NCBI GenBank assembly: GCA_963831605.1
Contig: CAWHQR010000003.1
Coordinates: 62,001 to 126,000 of the forward strand
Length of the DNA stretch: 64,000 nt
From: DASUPK01 sp963831605
Lineage (GTDB): Bacteria > Actinomycetota > Thermoleophilia > Solirubrobacterales > 70-9
Direction of reading: 5' to 3'
Under the pieces are notes generated by a model. That model did no database searches, had not been told where the DNA came from, and saw only the letters and a program-made list of their open reading frames with translations. Shown piece by piece: positions 17,532-26,296 of this stretch. Position numbers and translations under genes: made by a program. How positions within the stretch are numbered: position 1 is the stretch's first letter; every line of letters begins with the position of its first letter.

Positions 17532-18257
17532 CTAGGCGGCTTCGCGCAGGCTGCTCGTCGCTCGCGGCGTGCCCACGGGCACGTGAAGAGCGGGCCATGA
17601 ATCGGGTTTGGTGAGATCGAGGTGCGGGAGCGTCTCGACCTGCACGGAGCCCAGTCGCGCGACCGTGCTCAGATTGGAGCGCTCCATCGCGGACGGCTCC
17701 TCCGGCCAGGGTGTGAGCACCACGGCGGCGAGCTCGAGTCCCGCCGCGCGGACCGCCTGGATGGTGAGCAGGGTGTGGTTGATCGTCCCCAGGCCCGGCG
17801 AGGCGACGACGACGACCGGCAATGCCAGATCCTGGGCGAGGTCCCGGACGAGGTAGTCGGTCGTCAGCGGAACCAGGAAGCCGCCGACTCCCTCGCAGAG
17901 CAGCAGGTCCGCGTTCTCAGTCGCCTCGAGCGCCGCGCCGCGGAGACGATCGGGGTCGATGCTCTCGCCGTCCAGCTCCGCCGCAAGGTGGGGCGAGACC
18001 GGCGGCCCATACCGATAGGGCGCGATCTCCTCGTCCCCCTGGCCCGAGCCCGCCGCGAGCCGGAGCAGGACGTGATCGGGGAGCTGGGCCGCGCTCTCCC
18101 AGATCTCGGGCGCGAGCGGATAGTCGTCGAGGCCGCTGACGGCGGGCTTGAACGCGGCGACCCGGGCGCCCTCCGCACGCGCCGTGCGGGCGATCGCCGC
18201 GGCCACGACGGTCTTGCCGACCTCTGTGCCCGTGCCCGTGATGAACAGCCCGCGCAA
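17532..18257 (-). CDS. bioD: Dethiobiotin synthetase
   Basis: 241 residues. The N-terminal P-loop GTGTEVGKTVVAAAI (about residues 6-20) is diagnostic for BioD, which closes the ureido ring of dethiobiotin using CO2 and ATP. KPAVSGL corresponds to the substrate-binding strand, and LLCEGVGGFLVPL is the conserved EGxGGxxxP motif. TTG 18257 is chosen because the P-loop then starts at the usual distance and the start lies directly after the bioF stop; a longer version from ATG 18329 would overlap bioF by 71 nt. It is the last gene of bioB-bioF-bioD. Confidence 0.92.
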   Translation of the reverse strand: MRGLFITGTGTEVGKTVVAAAIARTARAEGARVAAFKPAVSGLDDYPLAPEIWESAAQLPDHVLLRLAAGSGQGDEEIAPYRYGPPVSPHLAAELDGESIDPDRLRGAALEATENADLLLCEGVGGFLVPLTTDYLVRDLAQDLALPVVVVASPGLGTINHTLLTIQAVRAAGLELAAVVLTPWPEEPSAMERSNLSTVARLGSVQVETLPHLDLTKPDSWPALHVPVGTPRATSSLREAA

Positions 18258-18258
18258 T

Positions 18259-19473
<1,215 letters not shown>

Positions 19474-19474
<1 letters not shown>

Positions 19475-20643
19475 TAGTCGCCCCAGCCCGCCGGCTGAGG
19501 CTCCTGATCCTGGGGCGGGGGGGTGGGGTAGGCGGGCACCTTGCCCTTCTTCTTGACCACCCGCAGCTGGGTGGACGGGTCCCAGAAGTTGGCCTCGGCC
19601 TGACGGTCGATCAGCTCGTCGATCGGGGTCTCCGGCGTCTCGCCCTCGAGCCAGCCGGAGCGGTTGTCCGGGCGCGGGTTGGCGCCGTTGTCGGGCTGCC
19701 TCGCCACGTTCAGGCCGAGCTCCTCGAACATCTCCCGGTCCTCGCTCGGTTCGACCCCGAGGGTGGTCAGGAAGTTGCCCATCATCACGCCGTTGAGCCC
19801 CGCCTTGACGGCGAGTGGCGCCAGGTCCTGCAGGTTCTCGACCCGGCCGCCGCAGAGGCGGAAGAGGGCGTCGGGGAGGATCAGGCGGAAGATGGCCACC
19901 CACTTGACCACGTCCCAGGGGTCCATCAGCTCGCGGTCGCCGAACTTCGTGCCGGTGCGCGGATTGAGCAGGTTGATCGGCACGGAGTCCGGGTTGATCT
20001 TCGCCAGCTCGAAGGCCATCTCGACCCGCTGTTCGGGCGATTCCCCCAGATTGAGGATGCCGCCGACGCAGGTCTCCAGGCCGGCTTCCTTGACGGCGTC
20101 GATCGTCCGCACCCGCCCCTCGTAGCGGACCGTGGTGGACACCTCCGGGTAGTACGACTTCGACGTCTCCACGTTGTGATGGACGCGCTGGATGCCGGCC
20201 TCCTTGAGCTGGCGCGCCCGTTCGGCCGACATGTGGCCGATCGAGGCGCAGCGCTTCAGGTTGGTGTGCTCCGAGACCAGGCGGGCGCCCGCGAGGACCT
20301 TGGCGAAGTCGCGCTTGGAGAGCCCCTGCCCCTGGGTGACCATGCAGAAGCGGTGGGCGCCCGCCGCCTCGGCAGCCCTGGCGTGCTCGAGGATCTGATC
20401 GGGCTCCATCATCGCGTGCATGGGCGTGTCCGCCTCGGCGTAGCGAGACTGGGCACAGAATCCGCAGTCCTCGGCACAGCCGCCGGACTTCGCGTTGACC
20501 AGCGAGCACATGTCCGTGGAGTCCCCGAAGCGGTCCTGGCGGACCTCCCAGGCCCGCTCGACCAATGCACCGATCTCCTCGTGGTCTGCGAGGGCGCCGA
20601 GCTCGAGCGCCTCTTCGAAGCTGATCAGGGGAGCCACCCCCAA
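19474..20643 (-). CDS. bioB: Biotin synthase
   Basis: 389 residues. The radical-SAM cluster motif CxxxCxxC is Cys56-Cys60-Cys63 (GGCAEDCGFCAQS). Further signatures are HHNVETSKSYY, GGILNLGES and NPRTGT, which build the second Fe-S site and substrate pocket. BioB inserts sulfur into dethiobiotin. The C-terminus has an unusual 40-residue Pro/Lys-rich extension, so it is longer than the usual 320-350. TTG 20643 is the upstream start; GTG 20637 is an alternative with little difference. It overlaps bioF by 1 nt and leads the bioBFD operon. Confidence 0.95.
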
Positions 20644-20687
20644 AAATTTATGAAGGGTCCGGACGACCCGGCTTCGCCATCAGGATC

Positions 20688-20703
20688 GCGGCCTCGTGGC
20701 CGC
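20688..20703 (-). terminator. Perfect hairpin at the cupin stop codon
   Basis: GCGGCC, loop TCGT, GGCCGC: a 6-bp GC stem with a 4-nt loop that touches the cupin stop. There is no T-run, so termination is uncertain. It could also form in a bioB leader, as it lies 45 nt before the bioB start. Confidence 0.35.
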
Positions 20704-21089
20704 TAGTCCCAGCTGAAGTCCTGGACCATCTCCGCGTCGCCCTTGGCCCTGGGACTGAAGACCACCAGGACGAGGTCATCGTCGCCCGCCTCGAAGGCCC
20801 GGGTCACGGATGGGTCGATCCGGATCGCATCGAGCGCCCCGACGTCCTCCACCTCGTCGTCGAGCTTGACGCGGCCGCTCCCCGAGACGACCACGTAGAT
20901 CTCCTCCATTTCGCCGTGCTTGTGGGCGAACGGCTGCCGCTGGCCGGCCTTGACCACCTGGTAGGAGATGCCGCTCGTCTCCGAGTCGAGGTCCTCGTGG
21001 GCGAAGTGGGCCTCGATGGACTCCGAGATGCCGGCCTCGGCGGCTGAGTCCTTGACCTCCCGGAGGTTCTTGATCGTGTACGCGGCCAT
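20703..21089 (-). CDS. Cupin-domain protein
   Basis: 128 residues, a single small beta-barrel cupin. Motif 1 is visible as KAGQRQPFAHKHGEMEEIYVVVSGSGRV (about residues 46-73, with metal-ligand His and Glu), and motif 2 as the DAIRIDPSVTRAFEAGDDD region, where the usual His is replaced. Such proteins bind a metal or small molecule; the function cannot be named. It lies between sigma factor and bioB on the same strand but has separate spacing. The upstream box GTATACGTC may contain its -10. Confidence 0.82.
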   Translation of the reverse strand: MAAYTIKNLREVKDSAAEAGISESIEAHFAHEDLDSETSGISYQVVKAGQRQPFAHKHGEMEEIYVVVSGSGRVKLDDEVEDVGALDAIRIDPSVTRAFEAGDDDLVLVVFSPRAKGDAEMVQDFSWD

Positions 21090-21121
21090 CCGTGCTCGAC
21101 GTATACCCGTCTCGCCCGGCT

Positions 21122-22204
21122 CTATGCGGCGTCGCGCAGAGCCTCGACCTCGCGCGTCTGTGCGAGACGGCTGAGGCCGCGTTCCTCGAGCTGCTTGACC
21201 TCGCTGGGCTTCAATTCGAGCCGGCGTGAGGTCTCACGCAGCGGCGTCGGCTCGTCCCCGTTGATGCCGTAGCGCAGCTGGATCACCTTGCGCTCGTCCT
21301 CGGGAAGCTCTTCGACAGCGGTCCTCAGGGTCGTGTCCGCAAGGCTCAGCTGAACCTCCTCCGCGGGGCCGCTGCGCTCGTCCTGGATGAACTCGCCGAG
21401 CGACGATGCGTCCTCGTCGCCGACCGGCCGGTCGAGGCTCGTGACCACCCTGGTCAGGTCGCGGATCTCCTCCACCTGGGCCGGCTCGAGCTCGGCCGCC
21501 TCGGCCACCTCCTCGGTGGTCGGGTCCCGGCCGAGCTTGGTCGCGAGCTCCCGCTCGGTGCGCATCACCTTGCGCTCGCGTTGGGCGACCTGGTTGGGCA
21601 CTCGGATGGTGCGCTCCTTCGATTCCAGGGCGCGCTGAATCGCCTGGCGGATCCAGAAGGTCGCGTAGGTTGAGAACTTGTAGCCCTTGCGCCAATCGAA
21701 CTTCTCGGAGGCGCGGATCAGGCCGAGGATGCCCTCCTGGATCAGGTCGAGGAGGTTGAGGTCCTGGCGCATGTAGCGCCGTGCATTCGAGACGACGAGC
21801 CTGAGGTTGGAGTTGATCAGGCGGTTCTTGGCCTCGAGGTCGCCGCGCTCGATGGCCTGCGCGAGCTCGATCTCCTCCTCCTTGGTGAGCAGCGGGTACT
21901 TCCGCATCTCGTTGAAGAACAGCTGCAGGGCGTCCGTCGTCTGCTCGGCGAGCTCGTCGTTGCGATAGCCCGCCTGATCCGCCGCCTGCTTGCCACAGTC
22001 GTCCTCGACGGAGAGGCCGGCGGCCTCGATCCGCTCGTGCACAGCGTGCTCCTCTTCGTCGGTGAGGTTCATCTCCTGGACCAACGAATCGACCTCCGAG
22101 AGATCCACGCAGTCCGCGGCACGGCCTCCCTCGATCAGGCCCTTGACGCGTTCCTCGACGCCTTGGTCGAGCTCAACTGCGGTCGGGTTCATTTCCTCAG
22201 CCAT
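21122..22204 (-). CDS. RNA polymerase sigma-70 family factor with divergent region 4.2
   Basis: 360 residues. It has a region 1.1-like acidic N-terminus (to about 75), then region 1.2/2 with NRLINSNLRLVVSNARRYM and LDLIQEGILGLIRASEKFDW, and region 2.4 (YATFWIRQAIQRALESKER), which reads the -10 box. Region 3 (VAQRERKVMRTERELATKLGRDPT) and region 4 follow. The region 4.2 helix reads LRETSRRLELKPSEVKQLEERGLSRL; the usual TRERIRQIE is replaced by KPSEVKQLE, so -35 recognition probably differs. It is of primary or group-2 type. GGAGGG before the ATG is a good ribosome binding site. Confidence 0.92.
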   Translation of the reverse strand: MAEEMNPTAVELDQGVEERVKGLIEGGRAADCVDLSEVDSLVQEMNLTDEEEHAVHERIEAAGLSVEDDCGKQAADQAGYRNDELAEQTTDALQLFFNEMRKYPLLTKEEEIELAQAIERGDLEAKNRLINSNLRLVVSNARRYMRQDLNLLDLIQEGILGLIRASEKFDWRKGYKFSTYATFWIRQAIQRALESKERTIRVPNQVAQRERKVMRTERELATKLGRDPTTEEVAEAAELEPAQVEEIRDLTRVVTSLDRPVGDEDASSLGEFIQDERSGPAEEVQLSLADTTLRTAVEELPEDERKVIQLRYGINGDEPTPLRETSRRLELKPSEVKQLEERGLSRLAQTREVEALRDAA

Positions 22205-22322
22205 GGTTGCCCTCCATACAGGGTGTCAAACGGGGCGAATCGTTAGTGTGGCGACCTGAGTTTGAGTCCGTATCCAGGGGGACGCGGGCCGTAACGGGAA
22301 ATAGGCACGACACGGAGGTCCG

Positions 22323-24506
22323 TTGAGAGGTCTCGCATCGATAGTCGCGGGTCGACGCACCAAATGGGTGGTGCTCGTTGTCTGGATCATCGCCGCGGTC
22401 GCGATGTCGCCCCTCGGGTCGAAGCTCTCCGACGTCACCACCGACAACACGGAGTCCTTCCTCCCGTCGAATGCCGAGTCGACGGAGGTCGTCCGGACCC
22501 TGGACCACCAGTTTCCGGCCAAGGAGACCTCGCTCGCGCTGGTCGTCTACCAGAACAAGAACGGGCTGACCCCCGCGAACTTCGCCAGGATCCGCTCCGA
22601 CGCGGAGAAGATCAAGGCCGAGCCGGCAAAGATCCCGCTGATCCAGAGCCAGCCGCCGGTGCTCCCCGCGCCCGTCGGTCCAACCGCGAAGCTCGTCTCG
22701 CCGAACCACCAGGTCGCGTACGCCGTCTACACGGTCCCGACCGACTTCGACCACCTGCACGAGTGGGGCAAGGCGATTCGCGACATCACGGACACCAACA
22801 CCGGCGACCTGAACGTCTACGTCACCGGCGACGTCGGCTTCAACACCGACGCCCACGACGTCTTCAGCAACATCGACACCAAGCTTCTCCTGGCGACGAC
22901 CATTCTCGTCCTCGTCCTGCTCGGCGCCATCTACCGCTCGGTGCTGGTGGCCGTCTCCCCGCTCATCGTCGTCTTCCTCGCCTACCAGTTCGCAACGGGC
23001 CTGATCTACCTCTACGCGAAGTCAGGGGCCACGGTCTCCTCGAACAGCACCGGGATCCTCGTCGTCTTGATGTTCGGCGTGGGAACCGACTACTGCCTCT
23101 TACTGGTTTCCAGATACAGAGAGGAGCTCCGCCGGCTCGAGGACAAGCACGACGCGATGCAGCGCGCCGTCCGGAGGGCCGGCCCGGCCATCCTCGCCAG
23201 CGGCCTCACGGTCACCCTGGCGATGCTCGTCCTCGTCTTCGCCGAATCGGGCAACACCAAGTCCCTCGGCCCGGTCGCGGCGATCTCGGTCTTCTGCGCG
23301 ATGCTTGCGGGCCTCACGGTGCTTCCGGCGCTGCTCACGATCTTCGGGCGCAGAGGCTTCTGGCCCAGGAAGCACATCGTCGACTACGACCCCCAACACG
23401 CGGAGGTCATCCACACGGGGCTCTGGCGGCGCTTCGGCGACAAGGTCCTGCACCGGCCCGGCCCGGCGCTGGCGATCACCGCCGGTGTCTTCCTGCTCGG
23501 CTGCCTCGGGCTGATCGCCTACAAGGTCGACTACTCCAGCACCACGTTCTTCAAGAAGTCCGTCGAGAGCGTGAATGGCTTCAAGGTTCTGAGCCAGGAC
23601 TTCCCGGCCGGAACGCTCTCGCCGACCACCGTGTTGGTGGAGCGGCAGGGCCGCCCCCCAACCGATCAGGACATCGCGCTCGTCGCGGCCAAGCTGAAGA
23701 CCGTCAATGGTGTCGCGGCGGTCGTGCCCACCCGTCAGGTCTCGATCGACGGTCAGATCAAGGTGGTCGACGTGATCCTGAAGGGCGACCCGAACGACGT
23801 CTCCGCCCTCGATCTCGTTCCCAAGATGCGTGACTCGGTGGCGAACCTGAAACCGGGGGTGACGGCCCTCGTCGGAGGCGGCACGGCGATCAACTACGAC
23901 TACAACAAGGCGACGGAGAGGGACCTGAAGGTGATCGTGCCGCTGGCGCTGCTGGTGATGGCGATCATCCTCGGGATCCTGCTCCAGGCGGTCGTCGCTC
24001 CCCTCGTCCTGCTCGCGAGCGTGGTCCTCTCCTTCGCCTGCACGCTGGGGATCTCGATCCTCTTCATCCGCTTCGTCGTCGGCGACGCGGGCTTCGACGC
24101 TTCGATCCCGACCTTCGCCTTCATCTTCCTGGTCGCGCTCGGGATCGACTACACGATCTTCCTGATGGCGCGGGTGCGGGAGGAGGCCCGCAAGTTCGGG
24201 ACCCGGGAGGGCATGCTGAGGGCAATCGCCGCGACGGGCCCGGTGATCACGAGCGCCGGGGTCATCCTCGCGGGCACCTTCTCGGTGCTGATGACCCTGC
24301 CGGTCACCTTCACCTTCGATCTCGGCTTCATGGTCGCGCTGGGCATCCTGCTCGACACCTTCATCGTCCGGACGATCATGGTGCCGGCGGCCGTCGAGCT
24401 GATCGGCGACAAGATCTGGTGGCCGTCGACCGCCCAGGGCGGCGGGCGGGTGCTGCACGAGGACACCGGCGAGCAGCCCCTGCCGGAGCCCTCCGAAGCC
24501 GGCTGA
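22323..24506 (+). CDS. MMPL/RND-family transporter
   Basis: 727 residues with the RND layout: a first helix (about 12-30), a large extracytoplasmic loop, helices 2-6 (about 190-340), a second loop, and helices 8-12 (about 540-700). VLMFGVGTDYCLLLVSRYREEL and FIFLVALGIDYTIFLMARVREE are the paired GxxxDY motifs that carry the proton-relay Asp-Tyr of MMPL proteins. These export lipids or small molecules across the membrane. TTG 22323 has GGAGG 5 nt upstream. It is divergent from the sigma-factor gene, across a 118-nt gap with no other signal recognised. Confidence 0.9.
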   Translation: MRGLASIVAGRRTKWVVLVVWIIAAVAMSPLGSKLSDVTTDNTESFLPSNAESTEVVRTLDHQFPAKETSLALVVYQNKNGLTPANFARIRSDAEKIKAEPAKIPLIQSQPPVLPAPVGPTAKLVSPNHQVAYAVYTVPTDFDHLHEWGKAIRDITDTNTGDLNVYVTGDVGFNTDAHDVFSNIDTKLLLATTILVLVLLGAIYRSVLVAVSPLIVVFLAYQFATGLIYLYAKSGATVSSNSTGILVVLMFGVGTDYCLLLVSRYREELRRLEDKHDAMQRAVRRAGPAILASGLTVTLAMLVLVFAESGNTKSLGPVAAISVFCAMLAGLTVLPALLTIFGRRGFWPRKHIVDYDPQHAEVIHTGLWRRFGDKVLHRPGPALAITAGVFLLGCLGLIAYKVDYSSTTFFKKSVESVNGFKVLSQDFPAGTLSPTTVLVERQGRPPTDQDIALVAAKLKTVNGVAAVVPTRQVSIDGQIKVVDVILKGDPNDVSALDLVPKMRDSVANLKPGVTALVGGGTAINYDYNKATERDLKVIVPLALLVMAIILGILLQAVVAPLVLLASVVLSFACTLGISILFIRFVVGDAGFDASIPTFAFIFLVALGIDYTIFLMARVREEARKFGTREGMLRAIAATGPVITSAGVILAGTFSVLMTLPVTFTFDLGFMVALGILLDTFIVRTIMVPAAVELIGDKIWWPSTAQGGGRVLHEDTGEQPLPEPSEAG

Positions 24507-24510
24507 GGGC

Positions 24511-25314
24511 CTAGCGGCCCTTCCAAGCCGGCTTGCGCTTCTCCGCGAAGGCTGCAATCCCCTCACGGAAGTCCTCGGAGCCGAAGCATGACTCGCGCAG
24601 CTCGATCAGCTCGCTCTCCTGCTCGGGGGTCAGGCGGGAGAACGAGTTGAGCGTGTCGATGGCGTGCTTGTTCCCTCGCGTCGAGAGCGGAGCATTGGCC
24701 GCGATCTCGGCCGCGAGGTCGACCGCCGCGCTCTCGAGCTCTGCGTCGTCGACCACCTCCTGCACCAAACCGATGTGCTCGGCGCGCTCGGCGTCGAGGT
24801 TGCGGCCCGTGAGGAATAGTTCCTTGGTCCGCGGCGCCCCGATCGCGTCGATGAAGCGCTGCAGTCCCGTGTGGCCATAGATCAGCCCCAGCTTCGCGGG
24901 CGGCATGCCGAGCTTCGCTCCACGCGCGCAGATGCGCAGGTCACAGGTGAGGGTCAGCTCGAGGCCGCCGCCGAGGGCGTGGCCGTTGATCGCGGCGATC
25001 ACCGGCCACGGATGAGCGGCGACGGCCTCGAGCGCCGCGTGAAATGGATGCGCGACCAGCGCCTGCGCGTCTTCCTCGAAGGAATCCGATGGAATCGCCG
25101 CGATGTCGTACCCAGCCGAGAACGCCTTGCCCGCGCCGGTGAGCAGCACGCAGCGCACCTCGATGCCGCGATCGAGCGATGGCATGGCGGCGGCGATCCC
25201 GTCGAGCAGCTCGTGGTCGAGCGCGTTCCGCGAATCGGGACGGTTCAGGGTGAGCCGCGCCACGGCCTCGGCGGGCTCGTCCAGCAGCAACCCCCCGCCA
25301 GCCAGGCTCGTCAT
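24511..25314 (-). CDS. Enoyl-CoA hydratase/isomerase (crotonase) family protein
   Basis: 267 residues. Oxyanion-hole strands are KAFSAGYDI and NGHALGGGLEL. The Glu in GGGLEL matches the first catalytic Glu of crotonase, but the second position reads PPAKLG instead of PExxLG, so Glu is lost there. It may therefore be an isomerase or other crotonase-fold enzyme rather than a normal hydratase. GGAGGAG upstream of the ATG supports the start. The 3' end faces the MMPL gene with 4 nt between stops. It lies 50 nt downstream of the small biotin carrier gene on the same strand, and they may be cotranscribed. Confidence 0.87.
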   Translation of the reverse strand: MTSLAGGGLLLDEPAEAVARLTLNRPDSRNALDHELLDGIAAAMPSLDRGIEVRCVLLTGAGKAFSAGYDIAAIPSDSFEEDAQALVAHPFHAALEAVAAHPWPVIAAINGHALGGGLELTLTCDLRICARGAKLGMPPAKLGLIYGHTGLQRFIDAIGAPRTKELFLTGRNLDAERAEHIGLVQEVVDDAELESAAVDLAAEIAANAPLSTRGNKHAIDTLNSFSRLTPEQESELIELRESCFGSEDFREGIAAFAEKRKPAWKGR

Positions 25315-25364
25315 ATGGCGACTCCTCCGCTTCGCGTCCGGGGTCGCCAGCTCATCGGTTGAGG

Positions 25365-25577
25365 CTATTCGAGGACGACGAGGACGTCGCCCTCGGAGAC
25401 CGACTGGCCCTCTTCGCAGCGGATCTCTGCGACCTTGCCCGGGTCCTCGGCCTCGACCGGCATCTCCATCTTCATCGACTCGAGGATGAGCACGGTGTCG
25501 CCCTCGTCGACCTGGTCGCCGACCTTGACCTCGATCTTCCAGACTGTGCCGGTGATGTGCGCCTCTACGTCAGCCAC
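25365..25577 (-). CDS. Stand-alone biotin/lipoyl attachment protein, TB7.3-like
   Basis: 70 residues, one biotinyl domain. The biotinylation motif is ESMKMEMP with Lys36 as the acceptor, and the second half GKVAEIRCEEGQSVSEGDVL completes the symmetric hairpin. It closely resembles the 71-residue mycobacterial biotinylated protein TB7.3. It would carry carboxybiotin if a partner carboxylase uses it; the window has an AccD-type subunit at 49309 but no biotin carboxylase. GTG 25577 is chosen because upstream residues are not domain-like and TAGAGT lies exactly 8 nt before it. Confidence 0.92.
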   Translation of the reverse strand: MADVEAHITGTVWKIEVKVGDQVDEGDTVLILESMKMEMPVEAEDPGKVAEIRCEEGQSVSEGDVLVVLE

Positions 25578-25584
25578 GCCGCGG

Positions 25585-25591
25585 CACTCTA
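25585..25591. promoter_or_regulatory. Overlapping divergent -10 boxes
   Basis: On the minus strand TAGAGT (25586-25591) is 8 nt before the biotin-carrier GTG at 25577. On the plus strand CACTCT (25585-25590, a weaker nAnnnT match) is 8 nt before the glycosyltransferase GTG at 25599. The two start codons are only 21 nt apart, so one symmetric element may drive both as leaderless mRNAs. Confidence 0.5.
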
Positions 25592-25598
25592 GTCGCCC

Positions 25599-26285
25599 GT
25601 GACGCCGGAACCGGCGCGCGTGGCGATCGTGGCGGCGCAGAACGAGGCGGAGCGAATCGGGGCCGCGCTCGACGCGCTCGCCGAGGCGCTCCCCGGCGCC
25701 CGGCTGATGGTGGCCGACGACGCCTCCACGGACGGCACCCAGGCGGAGGCGATGCGCCACGGAGCATGGCTCGTCGGCCGGCGCCGCCCGCATGGCAAGG
25801 GCGGCAATGTGACCGCGACGGCGGAGGCGGCCGCCGGTGAGTTCCCGGCCGAGGCCACGGTTCTCCTCTGCGATGCGGACCTGGGCGCGAGCGCGGGTGA
25901 GCTGGTTGCGCTCGTCGACGCGATCGAGGCCGGGCACTGCGATCTCGCAATCGCGAGGTTCGCGCAGCCCGAGGGCGCCGGGTTCGGCTTCACCGTCGGC
26001 TACGCCCGGCGGGCGGTCGAGCGCCTCACGGGCGAGCGGCTCCGGGCGCCCCTCTCGGGACAGCGCGCGATGAGGATCTCGACGCTGCGGGAGCTGATCC
26101 CCTTTGCGCCCGGCTGGGGACTGGAGGCCGGGATGACCGTCGATGCACTCCGGGCCGGATTCCGGCTCGAGGAGGTCGAGTTGCCGCTCACCCACCGGAC
26201 GACGGGCCGGACGCCCGCCGGCTTCCTCCACCGGGCCCGCCAGCTCCGCGACATCCGCCGGGCAGTCCGGAGCCGCTCCGGATAG
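25599..26285 (+). CDS. Glycosyltransferase family 2 protein
   Basis: 228 residues. The GT-A start is VAIVAAQNEAERIGAALDAL, followed by VADDASTDGT (the first Asp motif) and the metal-binding CDADLG (DxD-like) at about residues 90-95. RPHGKGGNVTA matches the sugar-nucleotide loop seen in GpgS-like and dolichol-phosphate-mannose-synthase-like enzymes. The substrate is unknown. There are no membrane helices, so it acts in the cytosol. It is close to glpK, with 11 nt between, possibly an operon. Confidence 0.82.
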   Translation: MTPEPARVAIVAAQNEAERIGAALDALAEALPGARLMVADDASTDGTQAEAMRHGAWLVGRRRPHGKGGNVTATAEAAAGEFPAEATVLLCDADLGASAGELVALVDAIEAGHCDLAIARFAQPEGAGFGFTVGYARRAVERLTGERLRAPLSGQRAMRISTLRELIPFAPGWGLEAGMTVDALRAGFRLEEVELPLTHRTTGRTPAGFLHRARQLRDIRRAVRSRSG

Positions 26286-26288
26286 CGT
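26283..26288 (+). promoter_or_regulatory. Leaderless -10 box for glpK
   Basis: TAGCGT lies 8 nt before the glpK ATG. It contains the TAG stop codon of the preceding gene. No Shine-Dalgarno sequence is present. Confidence 0.45.
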
Positions 26289-26296
26289 CCCGCCCG

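Noticed and set aside
22205..22225. TTGACA before the sigma-factor gene as a -35 box
   Set aside because: It lies only about 20 nt before the start codon, leaving no room for a -10 and transcript start; the GGAGGG there is a ribosome binding site.
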